Shown in pieces: positions 7,737 through 15,902 of a stretch of DNA of 24,423 nt. The notes under the pieces were generated by a model. That model was not told the DNA's origin. It made no database searches and saw only the letters and a program-made list of their open reading frames with translations. A program made the translations under genes and the position numbers. The stretch spans positions 1 to 24,423 of the forward strand of contig JBPCJY010000201.1 in NCBI GenBank assembly GCA_051004815.1, written 5' to 3'. Within the stretch, counting starts at the first letter, position 1. The number at the start of each line of letters is the position of its first letter. Source of the DNA: JBBQXY01 sp051004815. GTDB taxonomy: Bacteria; Chloroflexota; Ktedonobacteria; Ktedonobacterales; Ktedonobacteraceae.

Positions 7737-8432
7737 ATGGAAGAGCCATTGAGCGCAACGGTTGAAGAATATTTAGAGACGGTCTATAACATGAGCATGG
7801 AGGATGAGATAGTGATAGGAGCGCGGCTGGCGGAGAAATTTCGCGTCGCTCCGCCAACTGTCACTGAGATGCTGAAACGCCTGGTGCGTGATGGCTACAT
7901 TGAGATGGACAATAGACGCCAAGTGACATTGACGGAACTCGGTAATCAGGCGGCTGAAGCCGTGTTGCGCAGGCATAGGCTTACCGAGCGGTTCCTGGTT
8001 GATATGCTGGGAATGCAATGGCACCAGGTTCACGAGGAGGCTTGCCGCCTGGAACATTTCATATCAGGGGCGGTAGAAGCGCGTGTTATTACGACGTTGC
8101 ATAATCCGACTACCTGTCCACATGGCAATCCCATTCCCGGCTCGGTGGCAAATGCACGCAATTATCTGAAAGATCGCAACGCCGTGCGTCTCTCCAACGT
8201 ACAAAGAGGAGAGGTGGTGACTATCCTTTGTATCTCAGAAGTGGTGGAGGATGAGGAGGGACTCATTCTGTATCTGCACGAAAAAAGCTTAACGCCTGAA
8301 ACGCAGTTGACAGTGCTTACGCATGATGGTGGAGATATGGAAGCACAGAGCGAAAACTTCATTGCGCAGGTAGATGGGCGTGAGGTGTGTATCAGTAAGT
8401 ATGCTGCCAGTAAAATTTGGGTGACACGCTAA
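7737..8432 (+). CDS. DtxR/MntR-family metal-dependent transcriptional regulator
   Basis: A 231-residue cytoplasmic DNA-binding protein. Residues 1-70 are the winged helix-turn-helix (VAPPTVTEMLKRLVRDGYI), 71-140 the metal-binding dimerisation domain, and about 155-231 a FeoA/SH3-like domain, giving the full three-domain DtxR layout. Aligned by eye to DtxR, His80, Glu84, His99, Cys103, Glu106 and His107 occupy ligand positions, while the DtxR Met10 position is Glu11, with Glu14 nearby as in MntR. The site is therefore a mixture of the iron (DtxR/IdeR) and manganese (MntR) types and the metal cannot be assigned from sequence. The ribosome site is weak. It is followed by an iron permease whose promoter contains a candidate operator. 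Confidence 0.93.
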   Translation: MEEPLSATVEEYLETVYNMSMEDEIVIGARLAEKFRVAPPTVTEMLKRLVRDGYIEMDNRRQVTLTELGNQAAEAVLRRHRLTERFLVDMLGMQWHQVHEEACRLEHFISGAVEARVITTLHNPTTCPHGNPIPGSVANARNYLKDRNAVRLSNVQRGEVVTILCISEVVEDEEGLILYLHEKSLTPETQLTVLTHDGGDMEAQSENFIAQVDGREVCISKYAASKIWVTR

Positions 8433-8462
8433 TAGTATTACCAGAATTTCACTGTGTTCCTC

Positions 8463-8492
8463 TTGACTCTTCACATTAGGGTATGCTAATAT
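8463..8492 (+). promoter_or_regulatory. ftr1 promoter with overlapping palindromic operator
   Basis: TTGACT (8463-8468), an 18-base spacer and TAATAT (8487-8492) make a good sigma70-type promoter about 80 bases before the permease gene. A palindrome ATTAG-GGTATG-CTAAT covers 8475-8490, across the spacer and into the -10. TTAG...CTAA is the inner core of known DtxR/IdeR boxes. The regulator encoded just upstream is the obvious candidate to bind here and block transcription when metal is sufficient. Confidence 0.6.
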
Positions 8493-8573
8493 CTGAGTAG
8501 GTAAGTCGGGATTGATGTGTTAGCAGTTGTCATTGAGAGAGAAATGTGTAGTTAAGAGAAAGTTTGTAGCATT

Positions 8574-9446
8574 ATGATAGCAGCATTTGTTTTGTTTCTA
8601 CGTGAAGGGCTAGAGGCTAGCCTGATAGTTAGTATCCTTTTTGCCGCACTGCGCCAACTGGGCCAGACACATCAAGCCAGGGCTGTGTGGATTGGTGTGA
8701 TCCTGGCTGTGCTAGGCTCATTGCTGGGTGGTATTGCTCTCTATGTCACGGTACATTCCTATGCTGGATCGACTTTCCAAACTATCTTTGAGACTATAAC
8801 GTACCTGTTGGCAGTTGTCTTGCTCACAACTATGACTTTTTGGATGCAGAAACATAGTCGCTCGCTGAAGAAAGACATTACCGCAAAGGCGAGCCTGGCA
8901 GGTTCTGGCTTTGCGTTAGGGCTACTAGCTTTTACCACTGTAGGGCGTGAAGGGTTGGAGACGGCAGTCTTTATGCTGGCCTTCGCCTTTACTACGAATG
9001 GACTGCTCCTGCTACTTGGGGCATTGCTTGGCTTGCTAGCGGCAGTTGGTCTGAGTTTCCTGGTGTATCGTATGGGATATCGGTTAGACTACCGCATGTT
9101 TTTCCGTGTGATGGGGATTATCTTACTCATCTTTGCGGCTGGTCTGCTTGGTGACGCGGTGCAAAATATGCAGGAGCTTGGTTGGCTGTCCTTTGGCACT
9201 ACAATTCTCTGGAATACTGCTCATGTTCTCAGTGAAGATAGCACGCTGGGTGACATTTTGCATACGTTCCTGGGCTATGCCGAGACTCCCACTATCTTAC
9301 AGGGTGCAATCTACGCAGCCTATCTTCTGATAGTAGGCTCCATCTTTGTGAGGATGACGCGCAAACCATTGCTGCCCAAACCCGCTCAATCCAGTGAGTC
9401 CAAACAACATTCTGCCACTTCCGGCACGTTACATGGTCATGCTTAG
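8574..9446 (+). CDS. FTR1-family high-affinity iron permease
   Basis: A 290-residue polytopic inner-membrane protein with about seven hydrophobic segments. Both family signatures are present: REGLE at 10-14 in the first helix and REGLE at 125-129 in the fourth, which are the iron-handling motifs of Ftr1/EfeU/FTR1. It should move ferric iron inward, usually with a partner oxidase or periplasmic protein (EfeO/EfeB or multicopper oxidase); none is in this window. The C-terminal tail is polar with several His (HGHA end). The start agrees with the family, whose N-terminus begins just before the first REGLE helix, although the ribosome site is poor. Confidence 0.94.
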   Translation: MIAAFVLFLREGLEASLIVSILFAALRQLGQTHQARAVWIGVILAVLGSLLGGIALYVTVHSYAGSTFQTIFETITYLLAVVLLTTMTFWMQKHSRSLKKDITAKASLAGSGFALGLLAFTTVGREGLETAVFMLAFAFTTNGLLLLLGALLGLLAAVGLSFLVYRMGYRLDYRMFFRVMGIILLIFAAGLLGDAVQNMQELGWLSFGTTILWNTAHVLSEDSTLGDILHTFLGYAETPTILQGAIYAAYLLIVGSIFVRMTRKPLLPKPAQSSESKQHSATSGTLHGHA

Positions 9447-9470
9447 CTATGCATAAAGCGATTGTATGAT

Positions 9471-9522
9471 GGAGCATAAAAAGTACCCTACAACCTTGAT
9501 TGTAGGGTACTTTTTATGCTCC
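9471..9522. terminator. Bidirectional terminator, 23-bp perfect inverted repeat
   Basis: Arms 9471-9493 and 9500-9522 are exact complements with a 6-base loop. The inner 11-bp GC-containing stem (GTACCCTACAA) is flanked by AAAAA and TTTTT, so either strand gives a stem followed by a U tract. It lies 24 bases after the permease stop and should end that transcript. Confidence 0.85.
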
Positions 9523-9598
9523 ACCACTCTATGATTACGAATTTCGTTGGTAAATGTTAAAAAATATGCGTAATTCGCAAAATTTAGTCGCAAAACGA

Positions 9599-9628
9599 TT
9601 GCTAAGTACAGAGGTAATAGGGTACAAT
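9599..9628 (+). promoter_or_regulatory. Possible promoter of the aminotransferase gene
   Basis: TTGCTA (9599-9604), 18-base spacer, TACAAT (9623-9628). The -10 matches five of six consensus positions and the -35 four of six. It is the best promoter candidate between the terminator at 9471-9522 and the gene at 9711. Confidence 0.4.
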
Positions 9629-9710
9629 AGAACTAAGCAGTAGATACTGTTTGCGGAAATGTTAGAACATGCTATGTTATTTCACCTGTTCCCACAGGAA
9701 AGGAGCTTTT

Positions 9711-11084
9711 ATGCTTCGGGAACCTCTTACGATCAGCCCTAAACTTGTAGCAGAGATCGTTGCTCGCGAGGAAGCGGAGTTCAGGAAGCGTACTCCGCGC
9801 TCCCACGAACTGCATGAACGCGCTAAAGCGTCGTTGCCGATGGGCGTTTCCAGTTCATTCCAGGCAGTCCCACCCTACCCTATGACTATTAGTCGTGCTG
9901 AAGGAAGCCATATTTGGGATTATGATGGCAATGAGTACGCGGATTTCCACCTTGGCTTTGGCAGTCTCCTTGTAGGTCATTCGCATCCAGTGTTGGTTGC
10001 GGCTTTGCGCGATCAACTTGGCAAGGGAAGCCTTTATTCGTTGCCCTGTGCAGAAACTGTGTTCCTGGCCGAAGAGATGGTACGACGCTTCGCACCAATT
10101 GAGCAAGTGCGTTTCTGTAATTCTGGCACTGAAGCAACCATGGACGCGCTGCGGTTGGCTCGTGCGCACGCCGGACGTGACAAGATCGTCAAGATTGAAG
10201 GTTCGTATCACGGCCATCACGATTCTGTTCTGATGAGTACAAAACCTTCTAAAACTGCTGCTGGCCCTGCCGATCACCCGAATACTGTACCCGCTTCGCA
10301 TGGTATACCCACGAATGTTAAGAACAATACCATTATCGCTCCCTACAATGATCTGGAGGCCCTGGATCGTATCTTAACGGAGCACGAAGGTGACGTAGCG
10401 GCAGTGATTACCGAGGCCGTTTTGATGAACGTTGGTATCATGATGCCTGATGAGGGGTATCTCCAAGGTGTACGCGATATTACGCGTAAGCACGATGTGC
10501 TGCTGATCTTTGACGAGGTGAAGACAGGGGTAACGGTGGCTCCAGGCGGTATTACAGAAATTTATCCTGTAGAGCCAGACTTGATCTGTCTCGCCAAGTC
10601 AATTGGCGGCGGTATGCCAATAGGTGCCTTTGGTGGTCGCGAAGAGATTATGCGCCATATTAACCACGAGGAAGTTCTGCATTTAGGGACGTTTAACGGC
10701 AATCCCATGTCGATGCGTGCCGGATTGGTGACGTTGACGCAGATTTTCACGCCGGAAGCCCATGCGCATGCGATGATGCTCTCCAAGCAATTGGCGGACG
10801 CCTATGTTGGTATCATTGAGGAATTTGATCTGCCGATGCATGTGGCGCAGATTGGTGCAAAAGGTTGTGCTATGTTCCGCTATGAGCGAGCACGCAACTA
10901 TCGTGCGTGGTGGGATATTGATATGGATGTTTCCTTTGCTTATTGGCTCTTCCTGGCGAATCGTGGCATCCTCTTCCCGCCGGGACTCGATGATCAATGG
11001 ACGATCTCGATTCAGCATACGCAGGCTGATCTTGACCATCATGTCCACGTCTTCACTCAATTTGTGAAGGAATTGACGCGGTAG
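9711..11084 (+). CDS. Class III PLP-dependent aminotransferase, glutamate-1-semialdehyde aminomutase-like
   Basis: A 457-residue soluble PLP enzyme. Start chosen at ATG 9711, preceded by AAAGGAG at a 5-base distance; an ATG 42 bases upstream in frame lacks a ribosome site. Seen: NSGTEAT for cofactor phosphate binding (about 137-143), SYHGHHD (165-171), FDEVKTG with the PLP-pyridine Asp268, and the Schiff-base Lys296 in AKSIGGGMPIGA. Layout and length match the HemL/class III family, but there are no haem-synthesis neighbours and the substrate-binding residues cannot be judged. It could be a true HemL, or a transaminase or mutase of another amino-acid pathway. It stands alone between two long inverted repeats. 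Confidence 0.88.
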   Translation: MLREPLTISPKLVAEIVAREEAEFRKRTPRSHELHERAKASLPMGVSSSFQAVPPYPMTISRAEGSHIWDYDGNEYADFHLGFGSLLVGHSHPVLVAALRDQLGKGSLYSLPCAETVFLAEEMVRRFAPIEQVRFCNSGTEATMDALRLARAHAGRDKIVKIEGSYHGHHDSVLMSTKPSKTAAGPADHPNTVPASHGIPTNVKNNTIIAPYNDLEALDRILTEHEGDVAAVITEAVLMNVGIMMPDEGYLQGVRDITRKHDVLLIFDEVKTGVTVAPGGITEIYPVEPDLICLAKSIGGGMPIGAFGGREEIMRHINHEEVLHLGTFNGNPMSMRAGLVTLTQIFTPEAHAHAMMLSKQLADAYVGIIEEFDLPMHVAQIGAKGCAMFRYERARNYRAWWDIDMDVSFAYWLFLANRGILFPPGLDDQWTISIQHTQADLDHHVHVFTQFVKELTR

Positions 11085-11098
11085 GTTTTTCCCGGATT

Positions 11099-11164
11099 TA
11101 CCCGACACGAACAACTGTGGTAGAGAGCAACATTGCTCTCTACCACAGTTGTTCGTGTCGGGTA
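11099..11164. repeat. 32-bp perfect inverted repeat (long hairpin)
   Basis: Arms 11099-11130 and 11133-11164 are exact complements separated by only CA. It begins 15 bases after the aminotransferase stop. Neither strand has a proper T run after the stem, so it is not a textbook terminator, although position suggests transcript-end protection or termination. The tight 2-base spacer would favour cruciform extrusion in DNA or a very stable RNA helix. Confidence 0.9.
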
Positions 11165-11240
11165 GAATAAAGAGAGCGACGTTTGAGATGCCCGCTTGTT
11201 TGCCTAAAGTCCTAAAGCTGAACAGTGAAAAGTTGTATAG

Positions 11241-11269
11241 TGGACGGTCGGCAGGGACTTTGTTATACT
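11241..11269 (+). promoter_or_regulatory. Probable promoter of the O-antigen ligase-like gene
   Basis: TGGACG (11241-11246), a 17-base spacer and TATACT (11264-11269). This would give a leader of about 100 bases before the ATG at 11376. No other feature is seen in the leader. Confidence 0.5.
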
Positions 11270-11375
11270 GCAAGCAGGAACATAACATAGACAGAAACAT
11301 AGACGGCTTACCGTGCGTTGTAACATTTATATTATGAATATATGACAAGAATCTGTTAGCAGGAACTTATATTTT

Positions 11376-13082
11376 ATGAGTAGTCAAAGCTCTTCTTTAC
11401 CAGATGCTACCGGGCATGAGCAGGATAGCGCGGAGAGCCTGGATAGTGATAATACGGAAATAGCTGATACGGCGAATCTTCCTGATGTTAATGGCAAACA
11501 TGGCAAGGGGATTCCCTTGTTTTGGCATGACCGCTTGATTGAGGTGAGCTTGCTTCTATCAATGGCATTGTACTATGTCATTGGTAACACGAATTTTGGC
11601 TCTAACGCTATCTTTCATATTAATCCACTGTATACGTTGCCGTTTTTGCTGGTGTTTGCTGCCCTCTGTTGGTATCGGCTACCATTTGCTCTTGCTCTTT
11701 TGCCTTTAGCTTTGCCTTATTACCTCATACATAAGACTGTGTATAGCCACTACTCTTTTAGTCCAGCGGAAATAGTATTCGGTGTTTGTGTGCTTGTATT
11801 CGTGTTACAACTTGCTTTGAAGCGTTCTCATTGGCACTATTGGTTATCCTGGCGTGAATTTCGGCAGCGATTGGGGCCGTTTATGCTTCCCATGCTAGTG
11901 TTTCTGGCGGCGGCGGCTTTCTCCATCGTGATTGCCTATGACAAGGTCACTGCTTTGCGCTCGTTTCGGGAGGAAGTACTTGAACCTCTGCTTTATGTGG
12001 TAATGGCACTATACTGTTTGCGTACACGCGGGGACCTTACGCGTTTGTTGGGAGCCTTGCTGGCGACTGGCTTTATAGTCGCGGGTATAGGTATGATCCA
12101 GTACCTCTTTTTTAAGAAAACATTGGTATTGGAAGCAGATGGTATTCGCCGTGTTCATGCAATATATGGGAGTGCCAATAGCATCGGGCTACTCTTCGAC
12201 TATACTTTACCGATTGGCTTTGCGCTCGTTGTTGCGAAGGCCGCATTTACAAGCAAGTGGCTCTCTTCCTGGAAGATACGCGTTGTTGGGGTTATCCTCT
12301 GCTTGCCGATGATCTATGTGCTCTACCTTACTCAGTCTCTCGGAGCGTGGCTAGCGGTACCGATAGCTGCATTATTTATTGTCGCGCTCTCCATTCGCAA
12401 CCGCAAGGTGCTGCTGACAAGCGCTGTTGTGTTTGTGGTTGGAGCGGCTATTGTGCTGCTTTTGTTTCATAGCAAGATTGCCCTATTTTTGCTTGGCAAT
12501 CATCTTGATGTTCACAATGTCAGTACCGCGACGAAGCGTTATTATCTCTGGCAAACAGCACTGAATATGATTCATGACAGCCCATGGTTTGGTTATGGTA
12601 TGGACAACTGGTTGTGCCATTACAGCACCAATACAACATGCTTTACGCCCCATTTACACCACTATCTGATTGCTCGCGACCCTGTTACGCACCTGAGTAC
12701 AGACCTCAAGTTTGAGCCGTTTTTGTCACATCCGCATAATATCTTGCTCCATGTGTGGGTCAGCATCGGTATTTTTGGTCTACTCGCTTTTGTCGCGGTC
12801 CTGGTGCTGTTCTACTGGCTCTTCATACGAACTTTGCGCTACTTGCGTACACACGAGACGAACAAGACTATCTGGTTACAATGGATGACGATGGGCGTGG
12901 GTGCGGCGATGCTGGCCGCTCTGGTGCAGGGCATGATAGATAGTTCTTTCCTGGAACAAGACCTGGCCTTCTGTTTTTGGATGCTGGTGGTCGCGATGTT
13001 GTTACTCAGAGCACTCTCAGGAACGCCGTGGCGAGGCCGCAGCAGTCGTTTACCACAGCCAAGTGCTACTACTGCTGCATAA
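11376..13082 (+). CDS. O-antigen ligase / Wzy-like polytopic membrane protein
   Basis: A 568-residue membrane protein. About 50 acidic, polar N-terminal residues precede some 11 to 12 hydrophobic segments. A large loop between late helices holds the HPHN sequence (452-455, in LSHPHNILLHVW) followed by a hydrophobic segment GIFGLLAF, the hallmark region of the WaaL/Wzy_C family. A preceding DSPWFGYGMDNW block is also typical of the family. Such proteins transfer or polymerise lipid-linked glycans at the outer face of the membrane. In a single-membrane lineage the acceptor would be a cell-wall or exopolysaccharide, not LPS. No glycosyltransferase neighbours are visible, so the substrate is unknown. 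The ribosome site is weak. Confidence 0.88.
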   Translation: MSSQSSSLPDATGHEQDSAESLDSDNTEIADTANLPDVNGKHGKGIPLFWHDRLIEVSLLLSMALYYVIGNTNFGSNAIFHINPLYTLPFLLVFAALCWYRLPFALALLPLALPYYLIHKTVYSHYSFSPAEIVFGVCVLVFVLQLALKRSHWHYWLSWREFRQRLGPFMLPMLVFLAAAAFSIVIAYDKVTALRSFREEVLEPLLYVVMALYCLRTRGDLTRLLGALLATGFIVAGIGMIQYLFFKKTLVLEADGIRRVHAIYGSANSIGLLFDYTLPIGFALVVAKAAFTSKWLSSWKIRVVGVILCLPMIYVLYLTQSLGAWLAVPIAALFIVALSIRNRKVLLTSAVVFVVGAAIVLLLFHSKIALFLLGNHLDVHNVSTATKRYYLWQTALNMIHDSPWFGYGMDNWLCHYSTNTTCFTPHLHHYLIARDPVTHLSTDLKFEPFLSHPHNILLHVWVSIGIFGLLAFVAVLVLFYWLFIRTLRYLRTHETNKTIWLQWMTMGVGAAMLAALVQGMIDSSFLEQDLAFCFWMLVVAMLLLRALSGTPWRGRSSRLPQPSATTAA

Positions 13083-13218
13083 GCACAACGTTAGATGGGC
13101 GGGTAGTTGGATGTGTCCTACTTCACATTTTTAAGGCGGTTTAGTTCATAGTTTCCTTGTCTCTCCCTGGCTTATACTTTTTGCAAATAGGGTTTTTCAG
13201 CGAGGAGAGAGACTATTC

Positions 13219-13533
13219 ATGCTCATTGACATCTCAATTTCCACGTTGCTTATCTGGCTGGCCTGTCATTTTGTTGGTGATTTTGCCTTTCAAAGCACCT
13301 GGATGAGTGTCGAAAAGGGCAAAAGTTGGGAAGTTAATTTCTATCACTGTGCTACGTATACTGCCGCCTTTATCCTCTTTGCGCACCCCTCTGTGTTGGC
13401 GACGGCTGTCCTGTTTGGTACACATTTTGTGGTTGACCCATTGAAATCGCGCTACAAAGTGATTGACTCCATCTGGCTCGATCAACTGCTACACATTGTA
13501 ACCATATTGCTGATTTTAGGGCTACGGATGTGA
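13219..13533 (+). CDS. DUF3307-like small membrane protein
   Basis: A 104-residue protein with about three to four hydrophobic segments. The N-terminal HFVGDFAFQSTWM, the central YHCATYTAAF, HFVVDPLKSRY and the C-terminal LDQLLHIVTILLI have the spacing and charged residues of DUF3307 proteins, whose function is not established. A GAGGAGA ribosome site is 8 bases before the ATG. It lies 136 bases after the ligase-like gene and before an inverted repeat that probably ends the transcript. Confidence 0.8.
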   Translation: MLIDISISTLLIWLACHFVGDFAFQSTWMSVEKGKSWEVNFYHCATYTAAFILFAHPSVLATAVLFGTHFVVDPLKSRYKVIDSIWLDQLLHIVTILLILGLRM

Positions 13534-13568
13534 GCGGCTCCTTCAAGTAAGGAAAGTACAAAAGGAAA

Positions 13569-13609
13569 TTCCCAATCTTCCGTTTTCCCCTCAAAGCGGA
13601 AGATTGAGA
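13569..13609. terminator. Hairpin between convergent genes, probable terminator
   Basis: CAATCTTCCG (13573-13582) and CGGAAGATTG (13597-13606) form a perfect 10-bp stem around a 14-base loop; three further pairs follow beyond one mismatch. It sits between the stops of the DUF3307-like gene (plus) and the SPW-like gene (minus), where a shared terminator is expected, but the T tracts are weak. Confidence 0.55.
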
Positions 13610-13651
13610 ATGCTACACAATGCTCAAAGATGCAAAAGTGTGGACGTTACG

Positions 13652-14053
13652 TTATTTTGCATCTGCCATGGCGTGTTTTGGCTGGGGGTGTGTCTGTGAA
13701 ACCAGGACAAGCACGATAACAGCAACACCAGCGATGAGGTGGGGCAACCAGACGTTAGGAGTCTTGTTGACGAAGCCAAACAAGAATGGTGAGAGCGCGA
13801 GGAACGCGGCTGCCACAAAATCGAAGACCAGGTGAAGCGGCATAGGGATAAACTTCAAGCCGGGTATGCCCAGTTCATAGCGCGTCAATAAACTATAGAC
13901 AATCAGGCCGACGCCCAGAACCATCGGGATGATGACGGCGGGACCACCCATGCTGAAGAAGCCGAAGATGAAAGGAGCGGCGAGTAAAACAATACCGCCG
14001 ATGTAATCGAAGTACGCGTGTACTCCTGTTGGCACGAAACGGATAGCGTTCAT
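13652..14053 (-). CDS. SPW-repeat-like four-helix membrane protein
   Basis: A 133-residue protein with four hydrophobic segments arranged as two repeats. Each half contains a related box, APFIFGFF and SPFLFGFV, matching the SPW family box (SPW-x-x-GF) with Phe or Ile at the Trp position. Start chosen at 14053, where AGGAGG lies 6 bases upstream; the frame stays open another 69 bases but without a better signal. The family's function is unknown. It is transcribed away from the kinase-fold genes. Confidence 0.78.
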   Translation of the reverse strand: MNAIRFVPTGVHAYFDYIGGIVLLAAPFIFGFFSMGGPAVIIPMVLGVGLIVYSLLTRYELGIPGLKFIPMPLHLVFDFVAAAFLALSPFLFGFVNKTPNVWLPHLIAGVAVIVLVLVSQTHPQPKHAMADAK

Positions 14054-14300
14054 AATAATCCTCCTACTAGTGAAACCAGCGAAAAATGATAATACAGGTT
14101 GTCTATGCCTGCCTATGTACACCGAAGCACCATTATTGTGCTTGCTATTAAATATACGGCTGCTACTAAAATCTGGATTACTGGAGATCTCCTAAAAAGT
14201 GTCTGTATCTCGTTTAGTTCGATGTATTGGATTGCCAGGCGTGAGCTAGCGTTGGCCTTTCTATCCCTATCGTATGGATGAATATAAACGGGGTGTTTGC

Positions 14301-15902
14301 ATGTCTGATCTTGAAGGTGTCATGCTGAGTGACTATCTCCTGTTGCAGTGTATCAGCAAAGGTGGAATGGCGGATGTTTACCATGCACGCCAGAAGGGCG
14401 AAGGAAACTTTGAGGTAGCTGTCAAAGTGTATCGCTCAAGTTTTGCGCAACAGGCATCGTTTCGAGACTATTTTATGGCTGAGGCGGAAAAGATTGGTCA
14501 GTTTGATCATCCCAATATCTTACCATTACTGGAATTTGGTGAGGGAGAAGGGCTGCTGTATGTTGTTACTCCTTATGTAGTCCCCGGCACATTAGAGGAT
14601 TTGTTGCGGTGTGTGGGTGGGAGATTCTCCGCGATGCAGGCTCTGCCTATTTTGCAACAGTTGTGTAGCGCGGTGCAATACGCTCACACTCGCAAAGTGA
14701 TACATGGGAACATTAAACCATCCAATATTTTTGTGGCTACCGATGGGCGGATGCTACTCTCTGATTTTGGCGTTGCCCAGGGCTATGATGATAGCCAGCA
14801 ATCGCTCACGCGAGTCGGTTGGGGATCGGCGGAATATACTGCTCCTGAACAATCTCTGGGTGTATTGAGGCCTGCCAGCGATATCTACGCGTTGGGCGTA
14901 TTGCTGTTTCGGATACTCACTGGAGAGCCGCCCTTTACGGGTCAGACACCGGTGGAAGTGTTACTCAAGCATGTGCGCCAACAGCCACCATCGGCACGTA
15001 CACTTGTGCCAAGTATCTCTGATGCCGTGGACGGTGTGCTAAAGATGGCTTTGCAGAAACGTGCTGATGACCGTTTTGCCTCGGTAGAAGAATTGAGCAC
15101 GGCCCTTTTAGTGGCAGTAACGGTATCTCCTATCGCTTCGCCGGTGGCTAAAACTGTGAGTACACTAACTGCTCCATCCGCGGTGGAACAACCGCCCAGG
15201 GTAATCAATCCGCAGACACCTGTACCTGCTATGTATGTTCCTGTCGCCATGGGTGAGCCATACACTCCCGTACCGGCTCATCGCACGTTGGCGCCCTCTC
15301 TGCCATTAGGGTCGCAAGAAAGTTTTGCCTCACCATCCTTTTTAGAGGAAAGTTTAGCAGAGAGGAACCAGCCGTTTCCTAATGGCACGTTGGATGACAA
15401 CGGGGGAAGTGCTGCAGAGATTTCCTCTACTGATCAAAAGGATTTCCTGGACGAGAGTAGCCAGGTTGGCCAACATCGTTTTTGGTCAGCAGACCCCATC
15501 GAATGGTCGCCAATACCTACCGCGCCAGATGACGTAGTACCGTTGACGGCTGAGGGTTATCTGCGTGATAAGCCAGTACTGTCCGTTGTTGCAGCGTTAC
15601 CGGAAGCCCAAATTGCTCCACCGTTACAGCAGGAGCCTCTTCCTCTGGCAAAGAATGACGCTAACAAAGGGCTCCAGGAAAGCAAGGAGACGCAAGATAA
15701 CGGGACGTGGCGGGCGCGACTGAAAAAAGCTTTGCCGATAGTGGTGGTTATCTTGCTGCTGCTCGGACTTTTGGGCGCACTGCTATCCTCATTCTTCTAT
15801 CCTGGGAGTGGTGCTGGTGCTTTTGTGTTGCCCCATGCTGCGCATCCACTCGCAGAAAGCGGTGTGATAGTTTTAGGAGCAGGGAAACGATGGCAGAATT
15901 AG
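14301..15902 (+). CDS. Membrane-anchored Ser/Thr kinase-fold protein, catalytic Asp replaced (HGN)
   Basis: 533 residues. Residues about 9-274 are a PknB-type kinase fold: ISKGGMADVY loop, VAVKV with Lys42, Glu61 in the C-helix, LSDFG with Asp155, TAPEQ (180-184) and ASDIYALGVL. The catalytic loop reads HGNIKPSN (135-142) instead of HRDLKPSN, so the catalytic base Asp is Asn. ATP binding may survive but normal phosphotransfer is doubtful. A Pro/Ser/Thr-rich linker of about 200 residues leads to one membrane segment (477-499) and a short external tail. The ATG at 14301 follows GGGGTG; an in-frame ATG 27 bases upstream has no ribosome site. Its end overlaps the next gene by 13 bases. Confidence 0.9.
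   Translation: MSDLEGVMLSDYLLLQCISKGGMADVYHARQKGEGNFEVAVKVYRSSFAQQASFRDYFMAEAEKIGQFDHPNILPLLEFGEGEGLLYVVTPYVVPGTLEDLLRCVGGRFSAMQALPILQQLCSAVQYAHTRKVIHGNIKPSNIFVATDGRMLLSDFGVAQGYDDSQQSLTRVGWGSAEYTAPEQSLGVLRPASDIYALGVLLFRILTGEPPFTGQTPVEVLLKHVRQQPPSARTLVPSISDAVDGVLKMALQKRADDRFASVEELSTALLVAVTVSPIASPVAKTVSTLTAPSAVEQPPRVINPQTPVPAMYVPVAMGEPYTPVPAHRTLAPSLPLGSQESFASPSFLEESLAERNQPFPNGTLDDNGGSAAEISSTDQKDFLDESSQVGQHRFWSADPIEWSPIPTAPDDVVPLTAEGYLRDKPVLSVVAALPEAQIAPPLQQEPLPLAKNDANKGLQESKETQDNGTWRARLKKALPIVVVILLLLGLLGALLSSFFYPGSGAGAFVLPHAAHPLAESGVIVLGAGKRWQN

Noticed and set aside
10683..11348. Long open frame on the minus strand opposite the aminotransferase
   Set aside because: It is antisense to a well-supported gene, has no domain I recognise, and runs through the 32-bp inverted repeat; a chance open frame.
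13157..13178. Promoter TTGTCT / TATACT ahead of the DUF3307-like gene
   Set aside because: The spacer would be only 10 bases; the TATACT may be a -10, but no suitable -35 lies at 16 to 18 bases.
15707..15889. Upstream extension of the second kinase-fold gene
   Set aside because: The 61 extra residues are out of frame with and overlap the first gene's membrane segment; the paralogue aligns from the ATG at 15890, which has a ribosome site.
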